Assembly: GCF_052857255.1 (NCBI RefSeq)
Contig: NC_135500.1
Location: 52,105,272 to 52,169,271, forward strand
DNA from: Amblyomma americanum
Lineage: Eukaryota; Arthropoda; Arachnida; Ixodida; Ixodidae
Direction of reading: 5' to 3'
DNA: 64,000 nucleotides
Shown one piece after another: positions 19,370 through 28,515 of the stretch (its first letter is position 1; the number at the start of each line of letters is the position of its first letter). The translations under genes and the position numbers were made by a program. The notes below the pieces were generated by a model. It made no database searches, was not told the DNA's origin, and worked only from the letters and a program-made list of their open reading frames with translations.

Positions 19370-19900
19370 AGGGGCTCTGAAACGCCTTCCGAGGAGAGCA
19401 CATTAACTCACTTAATCACTGCAGTGTGTTGCCATGAAAACCGGCGCCAAATAATACTCTTCTACACGCAGCAGACGACCCACAATCGCGCGTCAAAGTT
19501 GGCGAGCCCTTCCCGGCGACTTTTTCATGCACGCACCGTCCTCCGTCCCCCCCCCCCCCCCCCCATCTGCGTAGACAAGGTGAGAGGTGGCCATTGTTTA
19601 GATTCTTTCAGACGTCAGGCAGTTAACGTGGCCGCGGCCTATAAGCCGCTTATCTCCGGTGGGTCGGGAAGCTCCGCTCCCAGAGGGGGGCCGGCGAAGG
19701 AGCGCCTGCTTTCCAGCGTGCAAAAATTGACGAGAGGAGAGGGAAAGGCGCGAAGACGCTGAAATTAAAATTTTAACTTCAGATAACTCACCTTCTGCAG
19801 AGCGCATTTCAAAAATTCTTGCTGGACACTATTCGTGAAGCGGCATGCTTCAATATCCCATGCATGTCGCAACTATACTAGAGCCCCCTTCACAGCCCCT
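19370..19900. mobile_element. MITE with TTAA target duplication, 531 bp
   Basis: The interval is flanked by TTAA at 19366-19369 and 19901-19904. Its ends are inverted repeats: AGGGGCTCTGAA on the left, and the reverse complement of the right end reads AGGGGCTGTGAA. Removing it with one TTAA rejoins the LINE frame as LFNVVVIG, matching LFNMSML of the intact LINE. It has no transposase ORF. TTAA duplication suggests a piggyBac-like source, though the terminal bases differ from typical piggyBac. Confidence 0.85.
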
Positions 19901-21330
19901 TTAATGTAGTTGTGATTGGGCTTCCAGGGCAGCTGGACGGAATCACAAATCTGCATCACACCATATATGCGGACTATTTGACGCTGTGGATGAGCAGGGG
20001 TAGCGATGGACCGATTGAAAGCACACTTGAGAGAGCCATAGATGTAATAGAGAAATATCTCGAGCTGATTGGGTTAAAATGCTCGGCAGAAAAATCACAG
20101 GCTCTTTTTCTGTCAGCACAAAAAAAGGAGAAAAAAACAGTCTCACTTGCAAGAACTGTGATATTGCTTTAAGAGTTATTGGCAATGCCATTCCGACGGT
20201 AGACAGTACTCGAGTCCAAGGGCTGCGCATACAAGCAAATGGCAAAAACACAGAAACTCTAATAAGAATTCAAGCGAGTACCACCCAGATATGCCGGCTA
20301 CACAAGCGCATTTCTAACAAGCATGCGGGGATCAAGGAGACCAATCTTTTGAGATTTGTTCAGGCTTGCGTCATAAGCTGAGTGCTATACTCTGCCCCCT
20401 AACTCAATCTCGCCAAAGCAGAAAAGGAGAAAATTGAAAATATAATCACAAAAGGGATCAAAACCGCTCTAGGTCTTCCTCTGAACACTTCCACGGTAAA
20501 AATTCTAAGTCTAGGTGTCTCCAACACTCTGAATGAGCTCACAGAAGCCGCCACGGTGTCGTAGCATCAAAGGCTTTTAAAAAGTGAAACTGGAAGGAAA
20601 ATCTTGAAGCGCCGGGGGTTCAACCCTCGGAGTGGTCAAAGTAGACAGTTACCGCACCTAGACAAATCAGAGATAAGACTCAAAATTCCACCGCTTTCAA
20701 AGAACATCCATCAGGTATTTCACGAAGGTAGACGCGAAGATAAGGCTGTACCCTACAGGCCATATTATGAGGTAGATCCGATGTGCTCTGCACGGACGCT
20801 GCTGAATACTATTTCAAGGCTGCACACGCAGCGGTAGTGGTTCGTGAGAGTGGGGATCCGGTCTCGTGCTGCACCGTTAAACACACAAGTGCAGCAAAGG
20901 CAGAGGAAGTTGCCATTGCTCTAGCAATAATACGAAACGGTACAAGGATGATAGTGACTCTAAGGCAGCCATTAAGAATTATGATATGGACAGAATTTCT
21001 GCTGCAGCCGCCAAAATTCTAAGAAAAGGGCAAGTACCATCACAGCTAATCTCACTGATTTGGTCCCCGGCTCATCAAGGCCTGTGAGGGAACGGGAAGG
21101 CGCACACGACCGCCCGAGGGCTCACTTTCCGGTCGATCGCCTCCACGCGAGGAACACCTCCCATCGGGTGAAGAACTCACATTCCATGAAATAATTTCGC
21201 ATTATAAGCTCGATCGTAAGGCCTATCCAGCAGCAGATAACAGCTCAGTAGGAAAGAGGAAATCATGCGCAGGAAATTGCAAACCGGGGTGTTTCCAAAC
21301 CCTCAACAGTACAGTTGAGCTGTACAGCTG
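19901..21330 (+). pseudogene. decayed I-clade LINE ORF2, RT end and RNase H
   Basis: The reverse transcriptase resumes right after the MITE: TNLHHTIYADYLTLWMS has YADY where active copies have YADD, so a catalytic Asp is lost. IEKYLELIGLKCSAEKSQ follows, as in the intact LINE. Stops and shifts are frequent to 20800. The RNase H C-terminal motif is recognisable as LIWSPAHQGL and ARGLTF (around 21050-21130), and RKLQTGVFPN (near 21270) corresponds to RRLQTNTFPN of the intact protein. The region ends at a run of GCTGTACAGC palindromes and a SINE. Confidence 0.82.
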
Positions 21331-21365
21331 TACAGCTGTTCCCGCAGCTGTACATTCATCTGTAC

Positions 21366-21672
21366 AGCGGCGGTGGCTCATTGTTTAGAGCGCTCGGCTA
21401 CTGGTCCGGAGTTCCCGAGTTCGAACCCGACCGCGGCGGCTCCGCTTTTATGGAGGCAAAACGCTAAGACGCCCGTCAGCTGTGCGATGTCAGTGCACGT
21501 TAAAGATCCCCAGGTGGTCGAAATTATTCCGGAGCCCTCTACTCTTTCTTCCTTTCTTCTTTCACCCCCTCCTTTATCCCTTCTCTTACGGCGAGGTTCA
21601 GGTGTCCAACGATATATGAGACAGGTACTGCGCCATTTCCTTCCCCAAAAACCATTATTATTATTATTTAAC
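21366..21672 (+). mobile_element. tRNA-headed SINE family 1, near full length
   Basis: It has an A box region GTGGCTCATTG, B box GTTCGAACCC, the shared middle block, a CT-rich tract, GATATATGAGACAG and a final (ATT)n tail. It is inserted in the 3' part of the decayed I-clade LINE. No clear target duplication was found. Confidence 0.85.
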
Positions 21673-21694
21673 GGCATCCAGAAGTCTTTAATCC

Positions 21695-22395
21695 TATACT
21701 TCGTCTCACAAGATGTTTGCAGCACTACGGAAGGTAGAGCTCTCTCGTCCAATCAGGGCTGCAGAAACGCAGAAAATAGTCCCTCGAATATTTGAGGAGT
21801 GTATGACTATTAATCAAAACAATAAGCATTGCAACTAAAAACATGATTTGGACAGGTATATTTAAATGGTAGGGAGTGTTTCAATCACTGGTGAAATTAC
21901 CAGACAAAGCCCGTACGGACACAGCTCTGCGGAGGCCTGCTGCGAGGTAGTGATGCGTCGCCACTTTCCAACATGGCGTCGGATGAGTCTGTTGTATCTC
22001 CTGTGTGCTCTACACCGACAGTGCGCTGTTTCCCCAAGCAGGCGAAGCAGGTGGCTTTAAATGTTCTTGAAGCGCTTCGCGTCGAGTGCGGGGGCAGTTG
22101 GAGTACAAATGCGCTCATCAAGAGGACGGCAAAACTATGGCCTCCGAGATCACCCGATAAAAAGAGCGAGCGCCCACTTATAATCTCGGAGGCTTTAAGT
22201 GTGGAGGCGCAGGTCGCTCTGAGGGCGCCAGATGGCGCCAGGTGCCCAGCAGCAAAGCGCAAGCCTGCCGTATCGGGACCAATCAGCGCGTGCCACAGGC
22301 GCGTAGGAACACACTAATGTAGTGCGCGCCATCCTGATTGGACGAGAGAGCTGTACCTTTCGTAGTGCTGCAAACATCTTGTGAGACGGAGTATA
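21695..22395. mobile_element. MITE-like element with ~65-bp TIRs, flanked by TA
   Basis: The first ~65 bases (21695-21760) are the reverse complement of 22329-22395 with about five mismatches. The ends can be read as TA duplications beside TACTTCG and CGGAGTA. The left flank is SINE tail and LINE debris, and the right flank is the LINE 3' end. The interior holds one open frame with a possible helix-turn-helix region. A TA target would fit the Tc1/mariner superfamily. Confidence 0.75.
21973..22317 (+). CDS. short ORF inside MITE, possible transposase N-terminus
   Basis: The ATG at 21973 begins a 114-residue ORF. Residues about 15-55 (KQAKQVALNVLEALRVE, then STNALIKRTAKLW) look like a helical DNA-binding segment of the type found at the N-terminus of arthropod DDE transposases of the IS630/Tc1/mariner group. 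That agrees with the TA-flanked ends, but the similarity is from memory and weak. No catalytic DDE part follows, so if real it is the remnant of a deleted autonomous element. It could also be a chance ORF in a GC-rich stretch. Confidence 0.35.
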   Translation: MASDESVVSPVCSTPTVRCFPKQAKQVALNVLEALRVECGGSWSTNALIKRTAKLWPPRSPDKKSERPLIISEALSVEAQVALRAPDGARCPAAKRKPAVSGPISACHRRVGTH

Positions 22396-22404
22396 GATGT
22401 GCGC

Positions 22405-22673
22405 ACAGCAATAGCATTGTAGATCTAGTCCACAGAGCCTGGACCTGCCCTTTCTATAACGACCCGAATAGTAATGTACAATCTTGGGAGACCTTATTGC
22501 TCAACCACGAAGCAGAAGAACAACGCAAAGTCGTCGGTCTCGCCCTGACCGCCGCCGAGTCCCAAGTGATTCCGGCCGATGGTTAGGGGAATGAATGGGG
22601 GCTTCGGCTATAGCCTTCTCCCCCATCATTTTTGAGGACTGCAAATAAAAGTTTTTTCACTCTCTCTCTCTTC
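22405..22673 (+). pseudogene. I-clade LINE 3' end: ORF2 C-terminus and UTR
   Basis: The frame reads WTCPFYNDPN, then SWETLLLNHEAEEQRKVVGLA and a stop at 22585-22587. This corresponds to the last ~50 residues of the intact ORF2 (WESCLFSSELEVQRALVKHA). The short UTR ends in AAATAAAAGTTTTTTCACTCTCTCTC, closely like the end of the intact element at 54424-54451. This is probably the real end of the LINE that starts left of gypsy B. Confidence 0.75.
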
Positions 22674-22691
22674 CTATGAGAGACGCCGTAG

Positions 22692-22694
<3 letters not shown>

Positions 22695-22757
<63 letters not shown>
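22695..22757. repeat. (AAT)n microsatellite
   Basis: About 20 perfect AAT units form the expanded tail of the adjacent minus-strand SINE. The runs of Asn or Tyr in ORFs here are not protein. Confidence 0.95.
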
Positions 22758-22760
<3 letters not shown>

Positions 22761-23040
22761 TGTTTTGGGGGAAGGAAATGGCGCAGTGGACACCTGAACC
22801 GCGCCGTAAGGGAAGGGATAAAGGAGGAAGTGAAAGAAGAAAGGTAGAGAGAGGTGCCGTAGTGGAGGGCTCCGGAATAATTTCGACCACCTTGGGATAT
22901 TTAACGTGCACTGACATCGCACAGCACACGGGCGCCTTAGTGTTTTGCCTCCATAAAAACGCAGCCGCCGCAGTCGGGTTCGAACCCGGGAACTCCGGAT
23001 CAGTAGCCGAGCGGCCTAACCACTGAGTTACCGCGGCGGG
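22695..23040 (-). mobile_element. SINE family 1 with expanded (AAT)n tail
   Basis: A minus-strand SINE: its tail is at the left and its tRNA head (AACCACTGAGTTACCGCGGCGG) at 23014-23037. It lacks about 20 bases around 22783 present in the other copies (the region of the ATATATCGTTG motif). The 10-bp near-duplication GCCGTAGTGA (22685-22694) and GCCATAGTGA (23041-23050) marks its insertion into a family 2 SINE. Confidence 0.85.
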
Positions 23041-23200
23041 TGCCATAGTGAAGGGCTCCAGAAATTTCTACCACCTGGGGTTCCTTAACGTGCGCTGACA
23101 TCGTACAGTACACGGGCCTCTGGAATTTCGCCCCCAAAGAAATTCGACCACCGCGGCCAGGATCAAACCCACGTCTTACGGCTCAGCAGCCGAGCGCACC

Positions 23201-23515
23201 CGCCGCGTTGGCTCAGTGGTTAGGGCGCTTCGCTACTGATTCGAAGTTCCCGGGTTTGAACCCAACTGCGGCGGCTGCGTTTAGATGGAGGCGAAACGCC
23301 AAGGGGCCCGAGTGCTGTGCGATGTCAGTGCACGGTAAATTTCCCCAGGTGGTCAAAATTATTCCGGAGCCCTCCAATACGGCACCTCTTTCTTCCTTTC
23401 TTCTTTCACTTCCTCCTTTACCCTTTCCTTACGGCGTGGTTCAGGTGTCCAACGATAAATGAGACAGATCCTGCGCCATTTCCTTTCCCCAAAATGTAAT
23501 TATTATTATTATAAT
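23201..23515 (+). mobile_element. SINE family 1, full length
   Basis: The head CCCGCCGCGTTGGCTCAGTGG carries the A box, and GGGTTTGAACCC the B box with one change. The shared middle block, CT-rich tract and (ATT)n tail follow. It abuts the truncated head of the preceding family 2 SINE. Confidence 0.88.
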
Positions 23516-23517
23516 TA

Positions 23518-23764
23518 TTCCGCAGCATCCACTACGCCCTCCACTATGGCACCTGTTCCTTCCTTTCTTGTTTCACTCCCTCCTTTATCCCTTCCCTTAG
23601 GCGCGGTTCAGGAGTCCGCCGATATATGCGAGAGAGATACTGCGTCATTTCTTCCCCACCCCCCAAAAAAAAAATTTCAGCCGAGCCCCTTGATCACCGT
23701 GGTGGGTGCTGTAATCGAGGGCTTCCAATAATTTCAACCGCCTGGGGATCGTTATCGTGCACTA
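23518..23764. mobile_element. two SINE family 1 fragments, opposite orientations
   Basis: The part 23518-23685 is a plus-strand 3' half (CACTACGCCCTCCACTATGG to the A run). The part 23686-23764 is a minus-strand middle block (TGCTGTAATCGAGGGCTTCC, then CGCCTGGGGATCGTTA). Both are diverged. Confidence 0.65.
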
Positions 23765-24275
23765 TCTCCCTCGGGAGAGAGGCATTTATCCTGAGTAGGT
23801 TCGTTTACACTCTACCGTACCTGCACCTCTATGAAGCGGAGAAGATACAGATAGAATGTCTCATCCGTCAAGCTTACAAGACAGCGCTCAGTCTTCCTGA
23901 CAACAAGCCTACCGACAGGTTGCTAGCCCTTAGCATACACAACACACTACCCGAACTGTGCGAGGCACACATCACCTCCCAATATGCACGTCTCGCGCGA
24001 TCCATGACAGGTAGGGCCATCCTGCACCGTATAAAGATCAACGCCGAACCCCTAACCGAACAGTCTGAACAACTCCCCGAAGTGCACAGGATACTCACTG
24101 TCAAACCCCTACCCAAGAACATGCGCCATACGCACTACGATGGAAGGCGCAAGGCGAGAGCACGCACCTTACACGCCAAATACAAGGACTACCCCGCGGC
24201 CGCGTACGTGGACTCGGCGGAATATCTAACACCGCACAAAGCGTATGGGATAGGCGCAGTGACCAGGAACGGTTA
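23765..24275 (+). pseudogene. I-clade LINE ORF2 fragment (post-RT to RNase H start)
   Basis: An open stretch that matches residues of about 790-945 of the intact I-clade ORF2 by pattern: VYTLPYLHL, CLIRQAYKTALSLP (intact: CILRKAYKIALHLP), LARSMTGRAILHRI (intact: LRGSPTGRALLKRL), VKPLPKNM (intact: VGPLPKNM), then AAYVDSAEY near the RNase H start (intact: TLYTDASMY). It stops at 24273. It is a second, separate copy from the one at 17500-21330, truncated at both ends. Confidence 0.8.
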
Positions 24276-24750
24276 AATTAAATTCAATTCGTTTATTTTT
24301 CAGAGTGGTACAAACACAAACTCTGAATGGTACCCTGGACTAAAAGTCGCACTAAGCAACTTGACGACGGCTTAGGGGCCACCTTACAAGACAGCAGTCG
24401 ACGCAGATTATCAACGAAAGAAAGAAAACCGCACTCATCAAAGGTCACATTGAAAATATATGGGCATAAAGCAGGTCATAAAAGCGTATATATAAACGAA
24501 ACAAACAGTGAGACAAAAAGAAAAAAAAATCATTAGATAATATGGAAACACACGGTCAAAGGACAACTGGTCAGTTTAAAACCAAAACAAGATACATCAA
24601 ATCAGGGTGACGCGTAAGAGTTCAGTAGAGGTTACAGAAATAATTTTTACATTCTTTCCTAGATGAAAAAATTCCTTTGGATATTTGCTTAGAAGTGATA
24701 TAACATTATGCTTTAATGACTGAAACTTTTTTGGGTGCGGAAATAGGGAA

Positions 24751-26229
24751 CTAGCCAGAGGGGGGGGGGGGGGGGGGTTCTAGTGAATACTTTTGTTGTT
24801 TGCTGTTGTAATGTTGCAACAGTTTTAAGAAAATTTTCATATTCAACGGAGGAAAAAAAAGCCGGTTTAAGAGTTTATGTTCATAACTGTGGAGAAAACG
24901 AAAGATCCCATACTTCGGAAAAGGTAGTTGTAGATGTGTGCGTTCCAACATTTCCCATATAGCGCAAGACTTTCTTCTAGAGCACATTAATTTATCCATA
25001 TTTTTTTTTGTTGAGCTCCAGAAAATACTGCAATAATTTATGTGGGGTGCATATAACGCTTGGTACAACCGGAGTTTAACTCTTTCGGGAATGAGGTTTC
25101 TGCAGTAGGACAGAGTGCCTGCAAGAGTAGACAGCTTCTTGCAGACGCGATTGATGTGGGGATCCCAGTTTAGGTGAGAATTAAACGTAACGTCAAGAAC
25201 GTTATGCTCATCTACTATTGTTATATATTTATTGTTATAACCGATCTTATTTTGAAGTGTGAAAACTTTATTTCCTGGCCTAAATAGTAAAACCTTGGTC
25301 TTAGTGGGATTGATTATTATGCAGTTAGAGTGGGACCACCCTGATAGTGATTCAAGCGTTCAGTTGCACTGCAGAGCTAAATCATTTAGATCTTCACCCT
25401 TGAAAAGAATGCTATTGTCATCAGCATATATAAATCATTTAGCTGACTGAATAATAGGAACTATATCATTAATATATGGATTAAATAATAGCTGGCCTAA
25501 ACATTACCTTGTGGTACTCACTCCGGTTTGCAGGGGCAGCAGAGACGACTCAACATTATGTATACGGACGCAATGGACTCTGTCTTGCAGGTATGACATA
25601 ATTAAATAGAAGGGTCCACGCCGTATTCCATACTGTGATAACTCACCTAACAATACATTGTGGTTCAGGGAGTCAAAGACTTTATTGAAGTTAATGAACA
25701 GATCAAGAGTAAAAAGACCAGAATCTATATATTGAACTATCTGTTCTTTATTAGAAGTACGGCCATTTCTGTCGATTGTCATTTCTTAAATCCATATTGG
25801 GAGTCAGTTATTATGTTGTTTTTCTCGAGGAAGTTAATAAATTTTTTGAAATATAACCTTTTCAAGCCCTTTTGAAAAAATCGAGAGAATAGATATTGGC
25901 CTATAATTATTCACGACATTTATATCACCTCCTTTGTGCACTATAGTAATTCTAGCCTTTTTCATGTAATCAGGAAAAATGCGGGATTCGAGAGCTAAAT
26001 TCAAAATGCGGGCTAAAACAGGAGCAATAAATTCTATTACGAATATTACTGGCCTCATCTGAATGTTATTAGGATCCAGTTATTAACTATTTTTCATGTT
26101 AATAAATGTGTGGTCGACCTTGTCAGTATCCGTGGGCTCGAGAAACAAACTGTGAGGGCGACTAAGGCTTGCTGTGCTTATCATTGGTCGGCTTAAATTA
26201 GCTGCCTGGGCCATATTAGCAAAATGCCT
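24751..26229 (-). pseudogene. LINE reverse transcriptase and C-terminal pieces
   Basis: Minus-strand fragments read, in order: GGDINVVNNYRPISILSIFSKGLEKVI (25834-26058, RT fingers), FINFNKVFDSLNHNVLLGEL and LQTGVS (25504-25782, palm motifs A and start of B), and LYAPHINYCSIFWSST with KLMCSRRKSCAIW (24751-25068, the CR1-like C-terminal part). The catalytic YADD region falls near 25420 in broken sequence. Multiple stops separate the pieces. Confidence 0.8.
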
Positions 26230-26237
26230 GTTGAAAT

Positions 26238-26479
26238 CGTTTGGTTTGGTTTATAGGGGTTTAACGTCCCAAAGCAACTAAGGCTATGAGAGACGCCGTA
26301 GTGAAGGGCTCCGGAAATTTCGACCACCTGGGGTTCTTTAACGTGCACTGACATCGCACAGTACACGGGCCTCTAGAATTTCGCCTCCATCAAAATTCGA
26401 CCGCCGCGGCCGGGATTGAACCCGCGTCTTTAGGGCCAGCAGCCGAGCGCCGTAACCACTCAGCCACCGCGGCGGCTAA
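26238..26479 (-). mobile_element. SINE family 2, full length with 8-bp target duplication
   Basis: GTTGAAAT occurs at 26230-26237 and 26480-26487. Between them, on the minus strand, are a tRNA-like head (GTGGCTGAGTGGTTACGG A box, GGGTTCAATCCC B box), the shared middle block, and a tail reading CTTAGTTGCTTTGGGACG then TTAAACCCCTATAAACC. It interrupts the LINE between its linker and reverse transcriptase. Confidence 0.92.
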
Positions 26480-27021
26480 GTTGAAATGATCAGCAAGCTG
26501 TACACCGCACAACTCTACGCCATTATCAAGTATCGTTTTGTGGGGAGCAATCTTCCTTCTTCTGCCAAGAATATCGTTTGCAATGTTCCATACGGCAGGT
26601 GGATTCTTAGTTATAGTTTCAGTGAAAAGATTTTTGCAGTATCGATGTTTTGCCTGTTTAAGCGCAGCAGTAAGTCCGTTTCGCACATTCTTAAATTCCC
26701 TTAGCTTGTCTTGATATCGCGAAAGTAAAAAAGGTGTGATAAAGTCTTTTCTTTGATACGTTTAATATGTTCTGAGGTCACCCAAGGTTCCTTACTTTCC
26801 CGGGATCGGTTTGCAGTTTTAAGGGGGAAATGTTTGATATAGATTAAAAAGAAAGTTTCAAGAAAGGCTGAATCAGCTTTGTTAGCATCTGTCTGATCGA
26901 ATACAAATTTCCAGTTATGAACAGTAACATCGTGCTTAAATGATTCCAAAGCACTTTCAGAAATAGGCTGATAGGTGAACTCACGGGCGAAATGTTTTTT
27001 GTTCGGACCGGGAAAGGTCAT
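26480..27021 (-). pseudogene. LINE ORF2 linker between endonuclease and RT
   Basis: Minus-strand frames give ESALESFKHDVTVHNWKFVFDQTDAN, SRESKEPWVTSEHIKRIKEK and AKHRYCKNLFTETITKNPPAVWN. These are the usual linker motifs of CR1-like ORF2 proteins (the PW(F/V)T and W segments). A shift near 26700 breaks the frame. The SINE follows directly on the last codons. Confidence 0.75.
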
Positions 27022-27041
27022 GAAAACTTGGCAATGATCGC

Positions 27042-27640
27042 TTATGTCGGGTATGATTGTGCGCGCACTCCTGATATCAGTATTGAGATTAGTGATAAGA
27101 AAGTCAAGTGCTCATGAACGGGAAGGTGTAAAACCTGTTGAAGTCGTAATATTTTTGTAACCGGCTCAAGGTAGTCTATCATCGAAGTCGTAATTGTTTT
27201 TTCCGTCCATGATAACAATATTAAAATCACCGCCACAAGCAAAAGAATAACTATCTTGGGAAACGTAATCCATTAGGTTGTCAAAAAAAGTGAAAAAATC
27301 TTCCACATTGCCACACGGAGGTCGGTACACAGCACTGATGATTTTGTTACCGGTTTTTATCGTGAGCACTTCAAAATTTGCAGTTACTGGGTAGAATTCG
27401 GTCGTTTGTTCACAATGAAATTCTGTGTCAACGTAATGTACCAAGCCACCGCCACGCCTGCCGAGGCGATTTAGAAAGAAATGTTGGTGACCTTCAATTG
27501 GAAGGATGTCAGATGCAAGATTACACCATGTTTCAGATGTCATCAGGATTCTAAATTTGAATGTAAAACTTCGCAACAGTTCATCAATCTCGTCACGCTT
27601 GTTGCGCATGGAACGTGCATTAAGGTGCAAAACAGATAAG
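27042..27640 (-). pseudogene. LINE APE-type endonuclease
   Basis: The 154-residue minus-strand frame (27166-27630) has LNARSMRNKRDEIDELL, SETWCN with the metal-binding Glu, GRRGGGLVHYV, SAVYRPPCGN and FACGGDFNIVI with the catalytic Asp-Asn. The next segment to about 27042 carries the continuation in another frame. The upstream end shifts frame near 27620. It would nick target DNA to prime reverse transcription, but it is broken here. Confidence 0.82.
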
Positions 27641-27875
27641 TCAGATTGACTGGCTCATTTAATATCATCTGGATAAATAAATTGAAGGTACTCCATTTTG
27701 GAAACTGTAAAGCCGCACGATGCAGCATTTCTTTACAGAATCTTGCACAAATCTGACTCATGCTCAATTTTGATGACCAGGTAATCATCCGACTCATTGC
27801 TCATCCTTGCTCATCCGACTCATTTCTCATCATTGAAAATTGCTCATCCGAGCAATTTTCATTTTTTTACACTGG

Positions 27876-28285
27876 GAACATACAGAATGTTTAAGAACGA
27901 AACTGCCAAAGAAAATATCTACCATAATTGTAGGGGAAGCTCTTAGTAGTTCGAGGCCAGGATGGGAGTTTTGCGGACTAAGACGTATAGAGTCAGGTAC
28001 CACGATGATAGACACGGTATCCGGTGCGTGTGGAGAGGAGGAGGAAACGGCTGAGCACTTGATACTTTTCTGTAAAGGGCTTCGTCCTACAGTAGAAAGC
28101 AGCGGGGCTGATTTATTCCAAGTATTTGGGTTTAAGAACCGTGAAGGAAAATTATATTTTAAGCGGGTAGAGGTAACCAAGTGAAGGTTATTTGAGCGGG
28201 GCTAAAATCAAGAGAAGAGTGAAATTTCACGAGTCATGGGTAGGTGGCTAGAGCCACCGCCCGATTTAAAGGGTTCAGCATGCAT
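27876..28285 (+). pseudogene. LINE 3' end (ORF2 C-terminus with zinc-knuckle-like motif)
   Basis: The frame to 28184 includes ACGEEEETAEHLILFCKGLRP, a Cys/His group like that at the C-terminus of R1- and I-like ORF2 proteins, followed by a basic end. The UTR (GGCTAGAGCCACCGCCCG) leads into CATCCATC repeats, the likely tail of the element. Only the last ~100 residues are present. Clade is uncertain. Confidence 0.6.
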
Positions 28286-28515
28286 CCATCGATCCATCCA
28301 TCAGTCCAACTGTCCGTCCATCCCTCCATCCATCCATCCATCCATCCATCCATCAGTCCGACCGTTCATCCGTCCGTCCGTCCGTCTGTCCGTCCGTCCG
28401 TCCGTCCGTCCGTCCGTCCGTCCATCCATCCATCCATCCATCCATCCATCCATCCATCCATCCATCCATCCATCCATCCATCCATCAATCCGTCCGACCG
28501 TCCGTCCGACCATCC
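28276..28515. repeat. (CATC)n/(CGTC)n microsatellite
   Basis: The tract begins as CATC units, changes to CGTC-rich units at about 28355-28420, returns to CATC and ends with mixed units. It grows out of the preceding LINE tail. Long ORFs in it are repeat translation. Confidence 0.95.

Larger units (their letters stand above)
22674..23200 (-). mobile_element. SINE family 2, interrupted by a family 1 SINE
   Basis: Minus-strand family 2 pieces lie at 22674-22694 (CTATGAGAGACGCCGTAGTGA) and 23041-23200 (GAAGGGCTCCAG onward to CAGCAGCCGAGCGC). They are joined through GCCGTAGTGA / GCCATAGTGA, the likely target duplication of the inserted family 1 SINE. The tRNA head end is cut by the next SINE at 23201. 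Confidence 0.75.
24277..27800 (-). mobile_element. decayed APE-type LINE (CR1/L2/Jockey group)
   Basis: On the minus strand this runs from an endonuclease near 27640 to a 3' end at about 24280 with an AATAAACGAATTG-type tail. Endonuclease, linker and reverse transcriptase pieces occur in the right order in several frames. A family 2 SINE interrupts it at 26238-26479. No RNase H or clear ORF1 is seen. It is different from the LINE at 2313. Confidence 0.82.

Noticed and set aside
22676..23026. ORFs with long Asn or Tyr runs
   Set aside because: They are translations of the (AAT)n tail and the SINE body and not genes.
23208..23290. Possible tRNA gene in SINE family 1 heads
   Set aside because: The same head occurs many times with a fixed non-tRNA body, so it is a SINE head.
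28280..28515. CRISPR-like array
   Set aside because: The repeats are 4-bp simple units without spacers, and the window is eukaryotic.
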